The notes beneath the pieces are model-generated. The model worked only from the letters and a program-made list of their open reading frames with translations. It made no database searches and was not told the DNA's origin. A stretch of 33,353 bases of DNA from Bdellovibrionaceae bacterium UBA2316 (GTDB lineage Bacteria > Bdellovibrionota > Bdellovibrionia > Bdellovibrionales > Bdellovibrionaceae): assembly GCA_002345205.1 (NCBI GenBank), contig DDVI01000133.1, forward strand, positions 1 through 33,353, written 5' to 3'. How positions within the stretch are numbered: position 1 is the first letter of the stretch; each line of letters begins with the position of its first letter. Positions 8,292 through 16,736 of this stretch are shown here, piece by piece. Made by a program: the position numbers and the translations under genes.

Positions 8292-9340
8292 AGCTTCTCT
8301 TTGCATCATTACTTTTTCTTTTATCAACCGGTTGTCAGGTGGGCTACCTTGCCAAGAGCGCTTACAACCAGCTTAGCCTTCTGAATCAACGCGTACCCAT
8401 CGAAGAGGCGCTTAACGACCCCACTTTAGAACCGTCTGAAAAACAAAAATTACTTTTATCCCAAGACGTTCGCACGTTTGCAGAAACAAAACTAAAACTG
8501 AACGTAAAGAAAAACTACTCGACGTATGTTAAACTCGATCGTCCTTATGTTAGCTATGTCGTAAGCGCTTCGCCTAAATGGAAACTGGAAACGCATCTTT
8601 GGGGATTTCCGATTGTTGGCAAGATGCCATACAAAGGCTACTTTTCTGAAAAAGATGCGAAAGAAGAAGCGGATTCTTTAAAAGCGGATAACTTTGATGT
8701 GTATGTACGCGGCGTTTCCGCTTATTCTACGCTCGGTTGGTTTAAAGATCCACTCCTATCCAGCATGCTACGATACAAGGACCATGACCTCGTTAACACC
8801 ATAATTCATGAATCAGTGCACGCGACGCTGTTTATAAAAAACGAAGCTGACTTCAACGAACGCCTGGCCACATTCTTAGGTAACAAAGGGATGGAGCTAT
8901 ATTACCACGCAAAAGAGGGTGAGAATTCCGAAACTCTAAAACTTGTGCGTAACGAAAACATAGACGAAAAAAAATTCTCTGAATTTATCACGGCGGAAAT
9001 TAAAGCCATGGAAAATTGGTATAGCGAACAAAAGGAACAGAAGGAAGAATTGAGACAATCACGTCTTCAGGAAATTAAAACTCACTTCACTGAAACCGTG
9101 AAGCCAAAAATGGTAACTGAAAGTTACAATAAATTTGACACTATCGATTTAAACAACGCTCGTTTGATTGTCTACAAAACTTACTTACAAGACATGAGCG
9201 ATTTTGAAAACTTGTATACACTAGCTGGAAACGATTTTGAAAAGTTCATGATAATCGTTAAGCGACTGGAAAAACACGATAAGCCATCCGAAGGCCTAAA
9301 GGAGTTAGTCGTCGAGCTTAAAAAAGGAGCCGCGCAATGA
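8279..9340 (+). CDS. Lipoprotein zinc aminopeptidase (PF10023-like)
   Basis: Putative secreted metallopeptidase. It has a lipoprotein signal, LLFLLSTGC, with Cys19 as the lipidated residue, so it is probably membrane anchored. The zinc-binding helix HESVH (H177, E178, H181) is complete; E194 in FNERLATFLG is a likely third ligand. WGFPIVGKMPYKGYFSEKDA and the VSAYSTLGWFKDP segment match the putative-aminopeptidase family. The C-terminal ~130 residues are helical and highly charged. Its start overlaps the barrel gene by 13 bp and its end overlaps the transglutaminase gene by 4 bp (ATGA), so translation is coupled. Substrate is unknown; a role in envelope peptide processing is inferred from neighbours. 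Confidence 0.85.
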   Translation: MDDVKLLFASLLFLLSTGCQVGYLAKSAYNQLSLLNQRVPIEEALNDPTLEPSEKQKLLLSQDVRTFAETKLKLNVKKNYSTYVKLDRPYVSYVVSASPKWKLETHLWGFPIVGKMPYKGYFSEKDAKEEADSLKADNFDVYVRGVSAYSTLGWFKDPLLSSMLRYKDHDLVNTIIHESVHATLFIKNEADFNERLATFLGNKGMELYYHAKEGENSETLKLVRNENIDEKKFSEFITAEIKAMENWYSEQKEQKEELRQSRLQEIKTHFTETVKPKMVTESYNKFDTIDLNNARLIVYKTYLQDMSDFENLYTLAGNDFEKFMIIVKRLEKHDKPSEGLKELVVELKKGAAQ

Positions 9341-11214
9341 AAAATACATTAGCACTCTTCTCATTGCTTACATTCCTATTCTCGTCGATAACATGGGCTC
9401 GCCTGCAACGTCCCGAAGAAGCCAGCCACAAGTTTTTGCAAGTTAATCAGTATTATCAAATACAAAAGACAGGTCATTATAAAAGCGTTTCTGAATTTGA
9501 GGTAGAAATCCTAAATGAAACTGGTCGCCGCGAATTTGGTTTTTACAAATTTAGCTATGCCCCCTATTTATCAAAGATTACGAGCATTGAAGCTTATACA
9601 AAAAATGGTAACAGTATTTCTAAAGTCGAAAAGAATTTCATCGAAGATAAACCACTCGCTTCAAGCAAAGATGGTTTCGATAACGACAATCAAGTTTCTA
9701 TCGCTTTTCCAAATGTTCAGGTGGGTTCTAAACTGTACTTAAAACTAAAGATGGAAACCCACACTCTATCGCTAGATAATTATTTCGGCACCATCGAGTA
9801 TTTTGGATGGCGGGAAAACGCGCTTAAACAAAATCTCTATGTAGAAAGCGACCGCCCTATCTTTTACCACATCAGTGATCCGATCGATTCATTAGATCTA
9901 GAAGTTAAAAATGAAAATGAAAAATATTATTTAAACGTTAGCCAGAAAAAACCTGTCTACATCAACCCAGTTGAAGAAAAAGATGCATACTTAACTCGCA
10001 GAATGGTCCCGCATGTAGAACTATCGACAGAGAAAACATGGTCAAAAGAAATGATGAAACCTATGACCGAAGCCCATGAGCGAGTTTTAAATGAACCTTT
10101 GCCTGAGCTACATGACCAGATTTATCTAGAAGCAAAGAACATCAAAAATGACGACGACCGAATTGAACATGTTATTGATCGTTTGCAAACCCATATCCGC
10201 TATCTTGGTGATTGGCGCAGCGTAAAGGGCGCTATGATTCCGCGTACGTTAGCAGAAATTGCCCGCAGCGGTTACGGTGATTGCAAAGATTATTCAGCGT
10301 CCCTTTCTGCAATTCTCCGCAAACTGGGTTACAAGAGTTATGTCGCGTGGGTTTATCGTGGGGATACGATGCAATTTGAAAATCCAAAACTGCCTAGCAC
10401 TAAAGTACAAAACCACGCGATCACATATGCCGAAATTCAAGGACAGCCTCGTTGGTTCGATGCCACAAACAGCATGGTCTATATCAAAGAACCTCTTCCA
10501 GATATTTCGGGTCGCATTGCATTGTTACTAGACCCAGAAAATCCTCGTGAAAAAGATATTCCGACTACCGACTACAAAAAAAATCGCGCCGTGATCAATG
10601 TAGAATATTCCGATGTTAAGAAACCTTTCGTAAGCGTGAAAACAAAGATAAATTTATCTGGCGTCGCCGCCACGGAATGGACAGGGGATCAGTTGCGCTC
10701 GTCGATGGACGCCTTGCAGTTTCGCCTACTTGAATGGACTGCCAGCAATGTAAAAACAACAACCGATGTAAAGTTCAAACCGTTTTCCCTAATGTCGCGA
10801 ATTACACGAAATTTAGAGTTCAATTATGAATTTAAAGAAATGAATTCATTTTACGAGTCTAATCAAGGTGTTGGTTTTCTATTATGGGAAAATCAAGCGC
10901 TCTCTCAGATTGCTGATCGCGTAGACAAACGCTTTACAGATTTAGGCTTAAACTATCCACGAGTTTCAGAGTACATAGTTTCGTTCAAAAATGTGTCCAG
11001 CCAAGGCACAGATAAACTTAATTGCAGTTTTAAATCGCCCTGGGTTGAACTTGACCGTAAAGTAACCCAAAAAGCAAAAGCCATTCAGATTCATGATGTA
11101 ATTACTATATTGAAGCCACGGGTTTTACGTGAAGATTTTGAAAATGCTACAATGACCAAGCTATTAGGCGATATAAGAAACTGCGTTATTCACAAACTTA
11201 TAATCCTTAAGTAA
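9337..11214 (+). CDS. DUF3857 and transglutaminase-like secreted protein
   Basis: Secreted 625-residue protein: signal peptide 1-21, an N-terminal beta-rich DUF3857 domain at about 45-230, then a transglutaminase/protease-like core at about 260-380. The papain-like triad is intact: C316 in GYGDCKDYS, H360 in NHAITYAE and D375 in RWFDAT. The C-terminal ~240 residues form another beta-rich region. GGAG lies 8 nt before the start, which overlaps the aminopeptidase stop. The family cleaves or crosslinks peptide bonds in the envelope; substrates of the DUF3857 group are mostly unknown. Pairing with an aminopeptidase lipoprotein and a barrel suggests one envelope-processing unit, which is inference. 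Confidence 0.88.
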   Translation: MKNTLALFSLLTFLFSSITWARLQRPEEASHKFLQVNQYYQIQKTGHYKSVSEFEVEILNETGRREFGFYKFSYAPYLSKITSIEAYTKNGNSISKVEKNFIEDKPLASSKDGFDNDNQVSIAFPNVQVGSKLYLKLKMETHTLSLDNYFGTIEYFGWRENALKQNLYVESDRPIFYHISDPIDSLDLEVKNENEKYYLNVSQKKPVYINPVEEKDAYLTRRMVPHVELSTEKTWSKEMMKPMTEAHERVLNEPLPELHDQIYLEAKNIKNDDDRIEHVIDRLQTHIRYLGDWRSVKGAMIPRTLAEIARSGYGDCKDYSASLSAILRKLGYKSYVAWVYRGDTMQFENPKLPSTKVQNHAITYAEIQGQPRWFDATNSMVYIKEPLPDISGRIALLLDPENPREKDIPTTDYKKNRAVINVEYSDVKKPFVSVKTKINLSGVAATEWTGDQLRSSMDALQFRLLEWTASNVKTTTDVKFKPFSLMSRITRNLEFNYEFKEMNSFYESNQGVGFLLWENQALSQIADRVDKRFTDLGLNYPRVSEYIVSFKNVSSQGTDKLNCSFKSPWVELDRKVTQKAKAIQIHDVITILKPRVLREDFENATMTKLLGDIRNCVIHKLIILK

Positions 11215-11263
11215 ATATTTCTCGTTTGTCATAAGTCCGTACAAAAATTCGCCCGAATGAGCT

Positions 11264-11292
11264 ATATGTGACTCCAAAATGGGGTCACATAT
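11264..11292 (+). promoter_or_regulatory. Start-codon-sequestering hairpin
   Basis: ATATGTGACTCC (11264-11275) pairs with GGGGTCACATAT (11281-11292) around an AAAAT loop: twelve pairs, one of them G-U. The right arm contains the GGGG ribosome site and the first two bases of the ATG at 11291. There is no T-tract after it, so translational control fits better than termination. Confidence 0.55.
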
Positions 11293-11578
11293 GAAGTATT
11301 TTCTTTTCGCAATTTCGATCTTGGTTATTTTCTTGTTCGGGGTTTCAGACGCCCTTGCACAGAGCTCGTCTTCAACAGTTACGGACACCGTCGTAAGAAT
11401 CAAAGAAGACGATGACGGAAAAATCATCATGCTAAAGAATGCACCACACGCTTACTATTTAGTGTATTCAACACCTGGCTTTGATTCTGTACTGACAGCA
11501 TTGACTAAAAGTCAGACTCAAAAAACAGCTGTTAAAATCACTACGGACAGCAAGTTAAACATCTTAAAAGCAGAATAA
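11291..11578 (+). CDS. Small secreted protein of unknown function
   Basis: A 95-residue protein whose first ~25 residues (KYFLFAISILVIFLFGVSDALA) form a signal peptide, leaving about 70 mature residues with a TVVRIKEDDDGKIIML strand pair. The short mature domain resembles a compact beta fold, but I cannot name the family. An in-frame ATG at 11279 would add four residues; 11291 is preferred because a G-rich ribosome site precedes it. A strong hairpin covers that site. The L,D-transpeptidase gene begins 23 bp later, so the two are probably cotranscribed and this protein may act on or near peptidoglycan; that is positional inference only. Confidence 0.65.
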   Translation: MKYFLFAISILVIFLFGVSDALAQSSSSTVTDTVVRIKEDDDGKIIMLKNAPHAYYLVYSTPGFDSVLTALTKSQTQKTAVKITTDSKLNILKAE

Positions 11579-11601
11579 TTAATAATTAAATTGGGGTTCC
11601 T

Positions 11602-13188
11602 ATGTTCGTACGCATTCTTGTTGCAATAACTGCATTTAGTTTTTTAGCCTCTGCTCAAACAGCAGATGAATTAAAGACCTATTTTTCTACAACGGCTTTA
11701 GCACCAGCATATTTAAAAAATATCTATAATGCTCGTGGTTTCGAACCCATCTTTGCTAAAGAGGGTCGTTGGTTAGTAACCCCTGCAGATCTGGAATCAG
11801 CGGGTAAAATGATTAAATCTCATGGCTTAAGCACCGCCGACTATCAGATTCAAACCATTATTGATCATGTGAAAATGAACGGCGGTACAGACATTAAATC
11901 TGAACTTTATGTCGCTGAGAACGTTTTAAAATCGATTGTTCATGTAGTTACTGGCCGTGTAGATCCAAGCAAAATTAATGAAGACGTTAAATATGTCGCA
12001 AAAGATTTTACACAATGGTACTTGTTTGGCATTGTAAACGCAGCAACCTTGCCAAATCTTTATAACCAATTGGCCCCAAGAAACAAATTTTACAAAAGTT
12101 TTAGAAACGTGTTAGCTCGTTTAACTCAAATCGAAGACTCAAAAGCTTGGGTTCGCCTAGACGTTCCGGCGACAACAATTCAATTGGGTCAATCTCACCC
12201 AGCCATAGCCCAAATTAAAACTAAACTTAACTTAATTGGTTATGGTTTCACAAATGTAACCGAACTTTACGATGCGGAATTTGACGCCGCTTTAAAAGCG
12301 ATCCAAACGGACTTATCAGTACCTTTTGAAAAGGGCTTAGGCAAGAACTCAAAAACATGGCGTTTAATCAACTCAGAGATTCGTAGCCGTGTACGCGAAA
12401 CAGAGTTACAAATGGAAAAAGTACGTTGGTTACCTGACGACTTAGAAGCGCGCCACGCTATTGCCAATTTAGCGAACCAAATGTTTTACGTCCAAGATTT
12501 AGATATAAATCAAAATGACTATGTGATGAAGTTTAGAGCTATTGGTGGCCAAATCGCGCGCAAGACGCCTTTGATGAAAGATAGAGTCCAGTCAGTTATT
12601 TTAAATCCTACGTGGACCGCAACCATGAATATCTTTTTTAAAGATAAACTTCCTATTTTAAAAAAGAATCCTAATTACTTGGCTCAAAATGGATACAAAG
12701 TTATTAGCTTGAAGACGGACCAAGAAATTGATCCAGCTACGATAGATTGGGCTAATGTTACACGTGCCAACATCGATTTCCAAATCGTGCAACAACCAAG
12801 TTACAACAATGCCTTAGGCGTAGTTAAATTTCCGATGACAAACAAATATTCGATCTATTTACACGACACTGGTGATCGTCATTTATTCAAAAACAACTAT
12901 CGCTTAGTAAGTTCGGGCTGCATTCGTTTAGAAAGACCATTAGACCTTGCCGAATATTTACTAAAAGGAACTAGTTGGACCCGAGAAAAAATTGATCAAA
13001 TAGTAGCAAAACCTGGCCAAAAAATTGAAAAAGACACCGGCATCCGTCTGTCCAAAGCGTTAACTGTATACTTAGTTAGCTTAACAATTTCTGAATCGGG
13101 AAATAAAATTCAGTTTTTTGACGATTACTACGGTCTAAATAGCGATCTTTACAAAAAATTGACCTCAGCTGGAATGCTTAAAAATTAA
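11602..13188 (+). CDS. L,D-transpeptidase, YcbB/LdtD type
   Basis: Secreted peptidoglycan-crosslinking or -modifying enzyme of 528 residues. Order: signal peptide 1-18, a helical N-terminal part, a PG_binding_1-like domain at about 193-258 (LGQSHPAIAQIKTKLNLIGY), then a YkuD catalytic domain at about 300-455. The catalytic motif is complete: H421 in YLHDTGD and nucleophile C440 in VSSGCIRL. The Ser before the Cys motif rather than SHGC is usual for the YcbB branch. These enzymes form 3-3 links between meso-diaminopimelate residues. GGGG lies 6 nt before the ATG. In predatory bacteria, L,D-transpeptidases also remodel prey walls; whether this one is for self or prey cannot be read here. Confidence 0.92.
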   Translation: MFVRILVAITAFSFLASAQTADELKTYFSTTALAPAYLKNIYNARGFEPIFAKEGRWLVTPADLESAGKMIKSHGLSTADYQIQTIIDHVKMNGGTDIKSELYVAENVLKSIVHVVTGRVDPSKINEDVKYVAKDFTQWYLFGIVNAATLPNLYNQLAPRNKFYKSFRNVLARLTQIEDSKAWVRLDVPATTIQLGQSHPAIAQIKTKLNLIGYGFTNVTELYDAEFDAALKAIQTDLSVPFEKGLGKNSKTWRLINSEIRSRVRETELQMEKVRWLPDDLEARHAIANLANQMFYVQDLDINQNDYVMKFRAIGGQIARKTPLMKDRVQSVILNPTWTATMNIFFKDKLPILKKNPNYLAQNGYKVISLKTDQEIDPATIDWANVTRANIDFQIVQQPSYNNALGVVKFPMTNKYSIYLHDTGDRHLFKNNYRLVSSGCIRLERPLDLAEYLLKGTSWTREKIDQIVAKPGQKIEKDTGIRLSKALTVYLVSLTISESGNKIQFFDDYYGLNSDLYKKLTSAGMLKN

Positions 13189-13196
13189 TTTTCTTT

Positions 13197-13239
13197 TATT
13201 CTCCGATTACGTTTTTAGAATTTCACTAATCGGAGAATA
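13197..13239. terminator. Stem-loop at convergent gene ends
   Basis: TATTCTCCGATTA (13197-13209) and its exact complement at 13227-13239 form 13 pairs around a 17-nt loop, spanning the stop codon of the leftward DUF1552 gene and following the L,D-transpeptidase stop. The leftward side runs into an A/T tract. The loop is large for a terminator, but position between convergent genes supports that role. Confidence 0.45.
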
Positions 13240-14739
13240 GAATCTGTGACCAAAATACTTTGTATATTCGGGCATCTCAACTTCCCCAAACTGACCGGCC
13301 TTATAAATTCCGTAGCCCTTACCATTTGTAAGTACAGTGTATTCCGACTTTGGTATTTTCATCGCTTCTAAAAATGTAATTAGTAAACTATTATACGGCA
13401 CTCTATATTTGTAAATATGCTGATATACCTGTTCAGTCTTTGTAGGCAAAACCGTGTAACGGTCCCCTTTCAGAGAGCCTCCCATTGTTCCAAATAATAT
13501 GGGCTGAAAGTCAAAGCAGGTATGGTTACCTGGGCTAGTATCGACTCCACCTTCAGTTAAAACCGCTGAAAGCATATTATCCAGATACGTTCGACCACTA
13601 GTCCCCTCCTCTACGTCAAGAGAACTTAAAAAATTAGTCGCTATCAAATCAAAGTGCCATTTCATCCAAACCATATAGTAATCATTAATTTGAGCTTCAG
13701 AATAATTTTGCCCTTCATTATTGTGAATGATGCCGTTATGAAAACTTACATTTTTGGGAAGTCCACTAATTCCGGAACCGATATGTCCTTCGAAATCAGT
13801 CACAAAAACTTTTGATAAACCACATTTTACCGCTAGTGCCATCAATTGCAGACTTAATGTGTTTATTTCTTGGTAATTTCCATCCGAAGTTGGCGCAGCC
13901 GGTTTAACACACGAGGCAGTGGTCGAAACCAAGGCGGAAGAGGAAATTTTTTTCTCTAGATCACTAATTAAACTCATGTGTTCTTCTAATCTATTTTTGT
14001 CGTCGGACGAAATTCGTCTGCTACTTTTAGCAGAAAGATAAGACATGTGAACTCGATTCAAGATACTTTTTTTTAGCTTTATAGAAGAATCAACTTCACT
14101 TGCAGGCGCTCCTCCCAGATTAGAAAATAGATCTTTAAAAATTTGAACTGGTCCGGCGTAACCTGGTACGGGCACAATTTGCCCGCCCACTTTCTTATAA
14201 GAAGACTCTATGTCCCCGTGGTCCAATCGGATTACTTTTTTTACGTTACTTGGAGTGCTTGAAGGATATAATGTGGCAGAACTCTCGAAAACGGTATCTA
14301 TTGACGGGAATGGCAACGGATTCCATTGATCTACCCGTTGCGAAGATCCACTTAAATATTGAGCACCGTGCCCAGAATGAATCATGTTATCAATCCCACG
14401 CACAACGCTTATATGCCCTTTGGCTCTTAGGCGCTCAAATATAGGGTTAGAAAGGGACGCACTAATCGGTGATCCCCACGAGCCCGGGTTCAGAGCGCTT
14501 AGTACCGCTTCTTTTGCTCCATCCACGCCGACATCTCTTGTCGCTACGGAAGGATTAATCCACTTTGATTCCGGCAGACAATGGCCAAAATTAAAGAAAG
14601 CAATTCTTTGTGGCACCAAGTTTACTTGAGCATTGGCAGTTGAGGTCAGTAAAGACGGCAACAATGGCAGAGCTAACGCCAGCTCTCCAGAACCAACTAA
14701 AAACTGTCTTCGACTCAGTTTATTAAAGATTATACTCAT
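13207..14739 (-). CDS. DUF1552 family protein exported by Tat
   Basis: Member of the DUF1552 family, a secreted protein group of unknown function usually encoded next to a DUF1592/1588/1585 cytochrome-like protein. Start set at the ATG at 14739, which has AAAGGCGG just upstream and gives a Tat signal, LSRRQFLVGSG followed by a hydrophobic stretch and ANAQ. Family segments include FFNFGHCLPE, the GHGAQYLSGSS region, FHNGIIHN and DNMLSAVLTEGG. The chain appears complete at about 510 residues. The partner gene, 14 bp upstream, is truncated here, so this member may work alone or be drifting. A TTG-type frame start at 14775 is less likely. Confidence 0.85.
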   Translation of the reverse strand: MSIIFNKLSRRQFLVGSGELALALPLLPSLLTSTANAQVNLVPQRIAFFNFGHCLPESKWINPSVATRDVGVDGAKEAVLSALNPGSWGSPISASLSNPIFERLRAKGHISVVRGIDNMIHSGHGAQYLSGSSQRVDQWNPLPFPSIDTVFESSATLYPSSTPSNVKKVIRLDHGDIESSYKKVGGQIVPVPGYAGPVQIFKDLFSNLGGAPASEVDSSIKLKKSILNRVHMSYLSAKSSRRISSDDKNRLEEHMSLISDLEKKISSSALVSTTASCVKPAAPTSDGNYQEINTLSLQLMALAVKCGLSKVFVTDFEGHIGSGISGLPKNVSFHNGIIHNNEGQNYSEAQINDYYMVWMKWHFDLIATNFLSSLDVEEGTSGRTYLDNMLSAVLTEGGVDTSPGNHTCFDFQPILFGTMGGSLKGDRYTVLPTKTEQVYQHIYKYRVPYNSLLITFLEAMKIPKSEYTVLTNGKGYGIYKAGQFGEVEMPEYTKYFGHRFYSPISEILKT

Positions 14740-14753
14740 TTTTCCGCCTTTAG

Positions 14754-15485
14754 TCACTTCGACAAATAATTCCAATTCATAAAATGTTCAGAACGAATAG
14801 TGCTCTTAATCATGTCCTGAATAGAACCTTGATTCGAATCTTTTCCATAAATTGTGTTGAGCGATTCATTCATTAAGCAACCATCTCCAGAAGCTGGAGA
14901 TCGGCGCAAATGAAACTCAGTCCACTTCGAAACGAAACAAGATAATGCTTTATCGCTGTTCGATAGCCTTGACGATATATCAATAGCATCTGAAATTTGA
15001 ATCACTCCCGATTCTATATCTTTACTCTCGGCCTTAGTATTAATCGGTAGTTCAATTCCAGAAAAGCCACCATCAGTTTTAAAAATACGTTCTTTGTCAC
15101 GAACACGCCCTAGGGTGTCGTACATTTCAAAAGGAAATCCTAAGTTGTTCATGGTCGAATGGCAGTTTATGCAGGAAGTGCCAGCTTTCATCGTCAAGTG
15201 TTCTAATCGATCTCGAGTTGTTAAATAAGTATCTACCGGCAGCGGATCCAGCATCGAAGGCGCATCAGGAGGCGGCGAACCAACCCCTTCGCATAAAAAT
15301 GCCTCTTTGATTAAAAGTCCCCGCTTAACAGGCGAGGTCAATGGACCCGAACGCTTAGACAGAAATGCGGCACGGGTTAACAAACCGGCACGATGCTGAC
15401 TAGCTAAACCAACTTTTCCAAGCGGATTAGCAATTCCATAAATTTGTGCTAACGAATGATCGTAGACAAATGAATTTGTCGACAT
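14754..15485 (-). CDS. DUF1588-DUF1585 protein, N-terminally truncated remnant
   Basis: Only the C-terminal third of the large PSD/DUF1592-type secreted proteins. The reading frame opens in the end of DUF1592 (SFVYDHSLAQIYGI), then has DUF1588 (HRAGLLTRAAFL, TSPVKRG) with the heme-like C-x-x-C-H of SCINCHSTMNNLGFPFE, then DUF1585 (ALSCFVSKWTEFHL). Full members run roughly 600-800 residues; the N-terminal domains and signal peptide are missing. The ATG at 15485 has AAGGAA 7 nt upstream and could be used, but the product would lack export. A signal-peptide ORF survives just upstream in another frame. Probably a pseudogene made by an internal deletion; it lies 14 bp before the DUF1552 start. Confidence 0.75.
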   Translation of the reverse strand: MSTNSFVYDHSLAQIYGIANPLGKVGLASQHRAGLLTRAAFLSKRSGPLTSPVKRGLLIKEAFLCEGVGSPPPDAPSMLDPLPVDTYLTTRDRLEHLTMKAGTSCINCHSTMNNLGFPFEMYDTLGRVRDKERIFKTDGGFSGIELPINTKAESKDIESGVIQISDAIDISSRLSNSDKALSCFVSKWTEFHLRRSPASGDGCLMNESLNTIYGKDSNQGSIQDMIKSTIRSEHFMNWNYLSK

Positions 15486-15552
15486 TAAAAGTTCCTTGCA
15501 AGACAACAAATAAAATCGTAAAGTAAAATAGTTTAAAATGTATACGATTCAT
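15427..15552 (-). pseudogene. Orphan signal-peptide ORF, likely 5' end of the collapsed DUF1592 gene
   Basis: A 41-codon reading frame beginning MNRIHFKLFYFTILFVVLQG, an ordinary signal peptide, with AGGGG about 5 nt before its ATG at 15552. It runs into the DUF1588 remnant in a different frame and stops at 15427, inside that gene. The simplest reading is that this is the original start of the partner gene, joined out of frame to its C-terminal third. A short translated leader controlling the downstream ATG is the alternative. Confidence 0.45.
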
Positions 15553-15702
15553 GTTTTCCCCTATGCCTATATCGATTCTTAGCCCGCATTTTGATAACAT
15601 TGCAATTGGGCTTCCTTACGTAGACACTGTATAATCAATTAGATTGTCGGTTCAAATTACATGAATAATTATGGAACACTTTTAGTTAATAGAAAGTTGT
15701 AA

Positions 15703-16197
15703 TTACCGCTCTTCGATTACTTTTGGCGCGGGAAGAGCTTTATCGGGCTTCTTCTCATTTTGGGACCAGACATTTTTTATTTTTTCTGAAAGATCTCTCT
15801 TAATTTCTAAATATAGCCCGAGCTTTTTAATGCCGATACCTTTGTTTAATCGATCAATTTCTTCTAGTGAAATTGACAACTGTTCTTTGTGCAGCGATCG
15901 GATTTTATTTAAAATATCTTTCTTGCCAGAGATAGCAGATTCTTGATTCATTTTTCTATATAACGCTTCTAAGTGTGCATTTGATTCTTGTTTTTTTCTA
16001 TTTGTTTCTTTAATAATTTCAGAAACTAATGTTTCTTCTTTTTGAGTTAATTTTAACTCTTCAGAAACCTTCCAAATAAAAAGGTCTTCAAATTTTTTAA
16101 CTTGTTTAACCACGTCATCAGATATTTTTTGGTCTGCCTCGGCAAAAACAAAAAAACTAAACGTAAATAGCGCTATGATTAATTTGATATTCGTCAT
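15703..16197 (-). CDS. Secreted helical coiled-coil protein (CpxP/Spy-like layout)
   Basis: A 164-residue protein with signal peptide MTNIKLIIALFTFSFFVFAEA and an almost wholly helical, charged mature part (about 25-150) with heptad-like spacing: KKFEDLFIWKVSEELKLTQK, then LEEIDRLNKGIGIKKLGLYL. Size, export and position after an ECF sigma/anti-sigma pair recall periplasmic stress proteins of the CpxP/Spy/heavy-metal-sensor type, but no LTxxQ motif is clearly present, so the match is by layout only. It is the third gene of that leftward run, beginning three bases past a strong hairpin. It may be an accessory sensor or chaperone of the sigma system. Confidence 0.65.
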   Translation of the reverse strand: MTNIKLIIALFTFSFFVFAEADQKISDDVVKQVKKFEDLFIWKVSEELKLTQKEETLVSEIIKETNRKKQESNAHLEALYRKMNQESAISGKKDILNKIRSLHKEQLSISLEEIDRLNKGIGIKKLGLYLEIKRDLSEKIKNVWSQNEKKPDKALPAPKVIEER

Positions 16198-16200
16198 AAA

Positions 16201-16234
16201 GTAATAAGCCTCGAATATTTTCGAGGCTTATTAC
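16201..16234. promoter_or_regulatory. Strong hairpin between the anti-sigma gene and the 164-aa gene
   Basis: GTAATAAGCCTCGAA and its exact complement form 15 pairs with a TATT loop. Rightward it is followed by TATTTTTAG, a terminator-like tract; leftward the start of the 164-aa gene follows within three bases, with its only GAGG inside the stem. It may attenuate or block translation of that gene, or simply end the sigma transcript. Confidence 0.65.
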
Positions 16235-16265
16235 TATTTTTAGTTTGTTAATTTTATTAAGCAAT

Positions 16266-16736
16266 CTACATCGAGTCGATTACATCTTTGGTCAAGTCTA
16301 TATTTGAGTACAGATCATTTCCCATAATATCTTGAGAGTTATATGAAGACAAAACTGTATTGTCTAAAACTTCCGGCGCATCTTTTAATAAACCTATCAA
16401 CTGATCTTCATTCTTGAATTTCGCTACTGCATGATTTTGGCTCACTTGAGTATCAATATTCCCTACTGCTTTCACGCTGATAACAGCGGCTAAAGCCATC
16501 ATCGTCACCAAGTACATTCCATTGCGCCAGTGTCGATTAAGCATATCCTTTGCTTTGTGAACCGGGGGCGGAGGTGGCAGAATTTCCTTAGTCTCTACCT
16601 GAGCCATAATTTTATCATGCAGATGTTGATAGTAGTCTTCAGAGTCCGGAAGACTGGGGGCGGGTTCAGCCGCTTCTAGTCGTTTTAACATTCTCTCTGT
16701 CGGTTTCAAGTCTGGAGGTAAAGTTCGAGGATTCAT
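16266..16736 (-). CDS. Putative one-pass anti-sigma factor
   Basis: A 156-residue protein predicted to have a cytoplasmic N-terminus (about 1-70), one membrane helix (GMYLVTMMALAAVISVKA, about 73-90) and an extracytoplasmic tail of ~65 residues. It is called anti-sigma only from its coupling to the ECF sigma gene: stop and start share one base (TAATG). The usual zinc anti-sigma motif (H-x3-C-x2-C) is absent. A proline run at 54-58 lies between the N-terminal region and the membrane. The tail has no cysteines. It could sequester the sigma factor at the membrane through a non-zinc fold, or be an unrelated membrane partner. Confidence 0.6.
   Translation of the reverse strand: MNPRTLPPDLKPTERMLKRLEAAEPAPSLPDSEDYYQHLHDKIMAQVETKEILPPPPPVHKAKDMLNRHWRNGMYLVTMMALAAVISVKAVGNIDTQVSQNHAVAKFKNEDQLIGLLKDAPEVLDNTVLSSYNSQDIMGNDLYSNIDLTKDVIDSM

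Noticed and set aside
13207..15552. An insertion sequence causing the DUF1592 truncation
   Set aside because: No transposase fragment, terminal inverted repeat or target duplication is seen at the junction; a simple deletion explains it.
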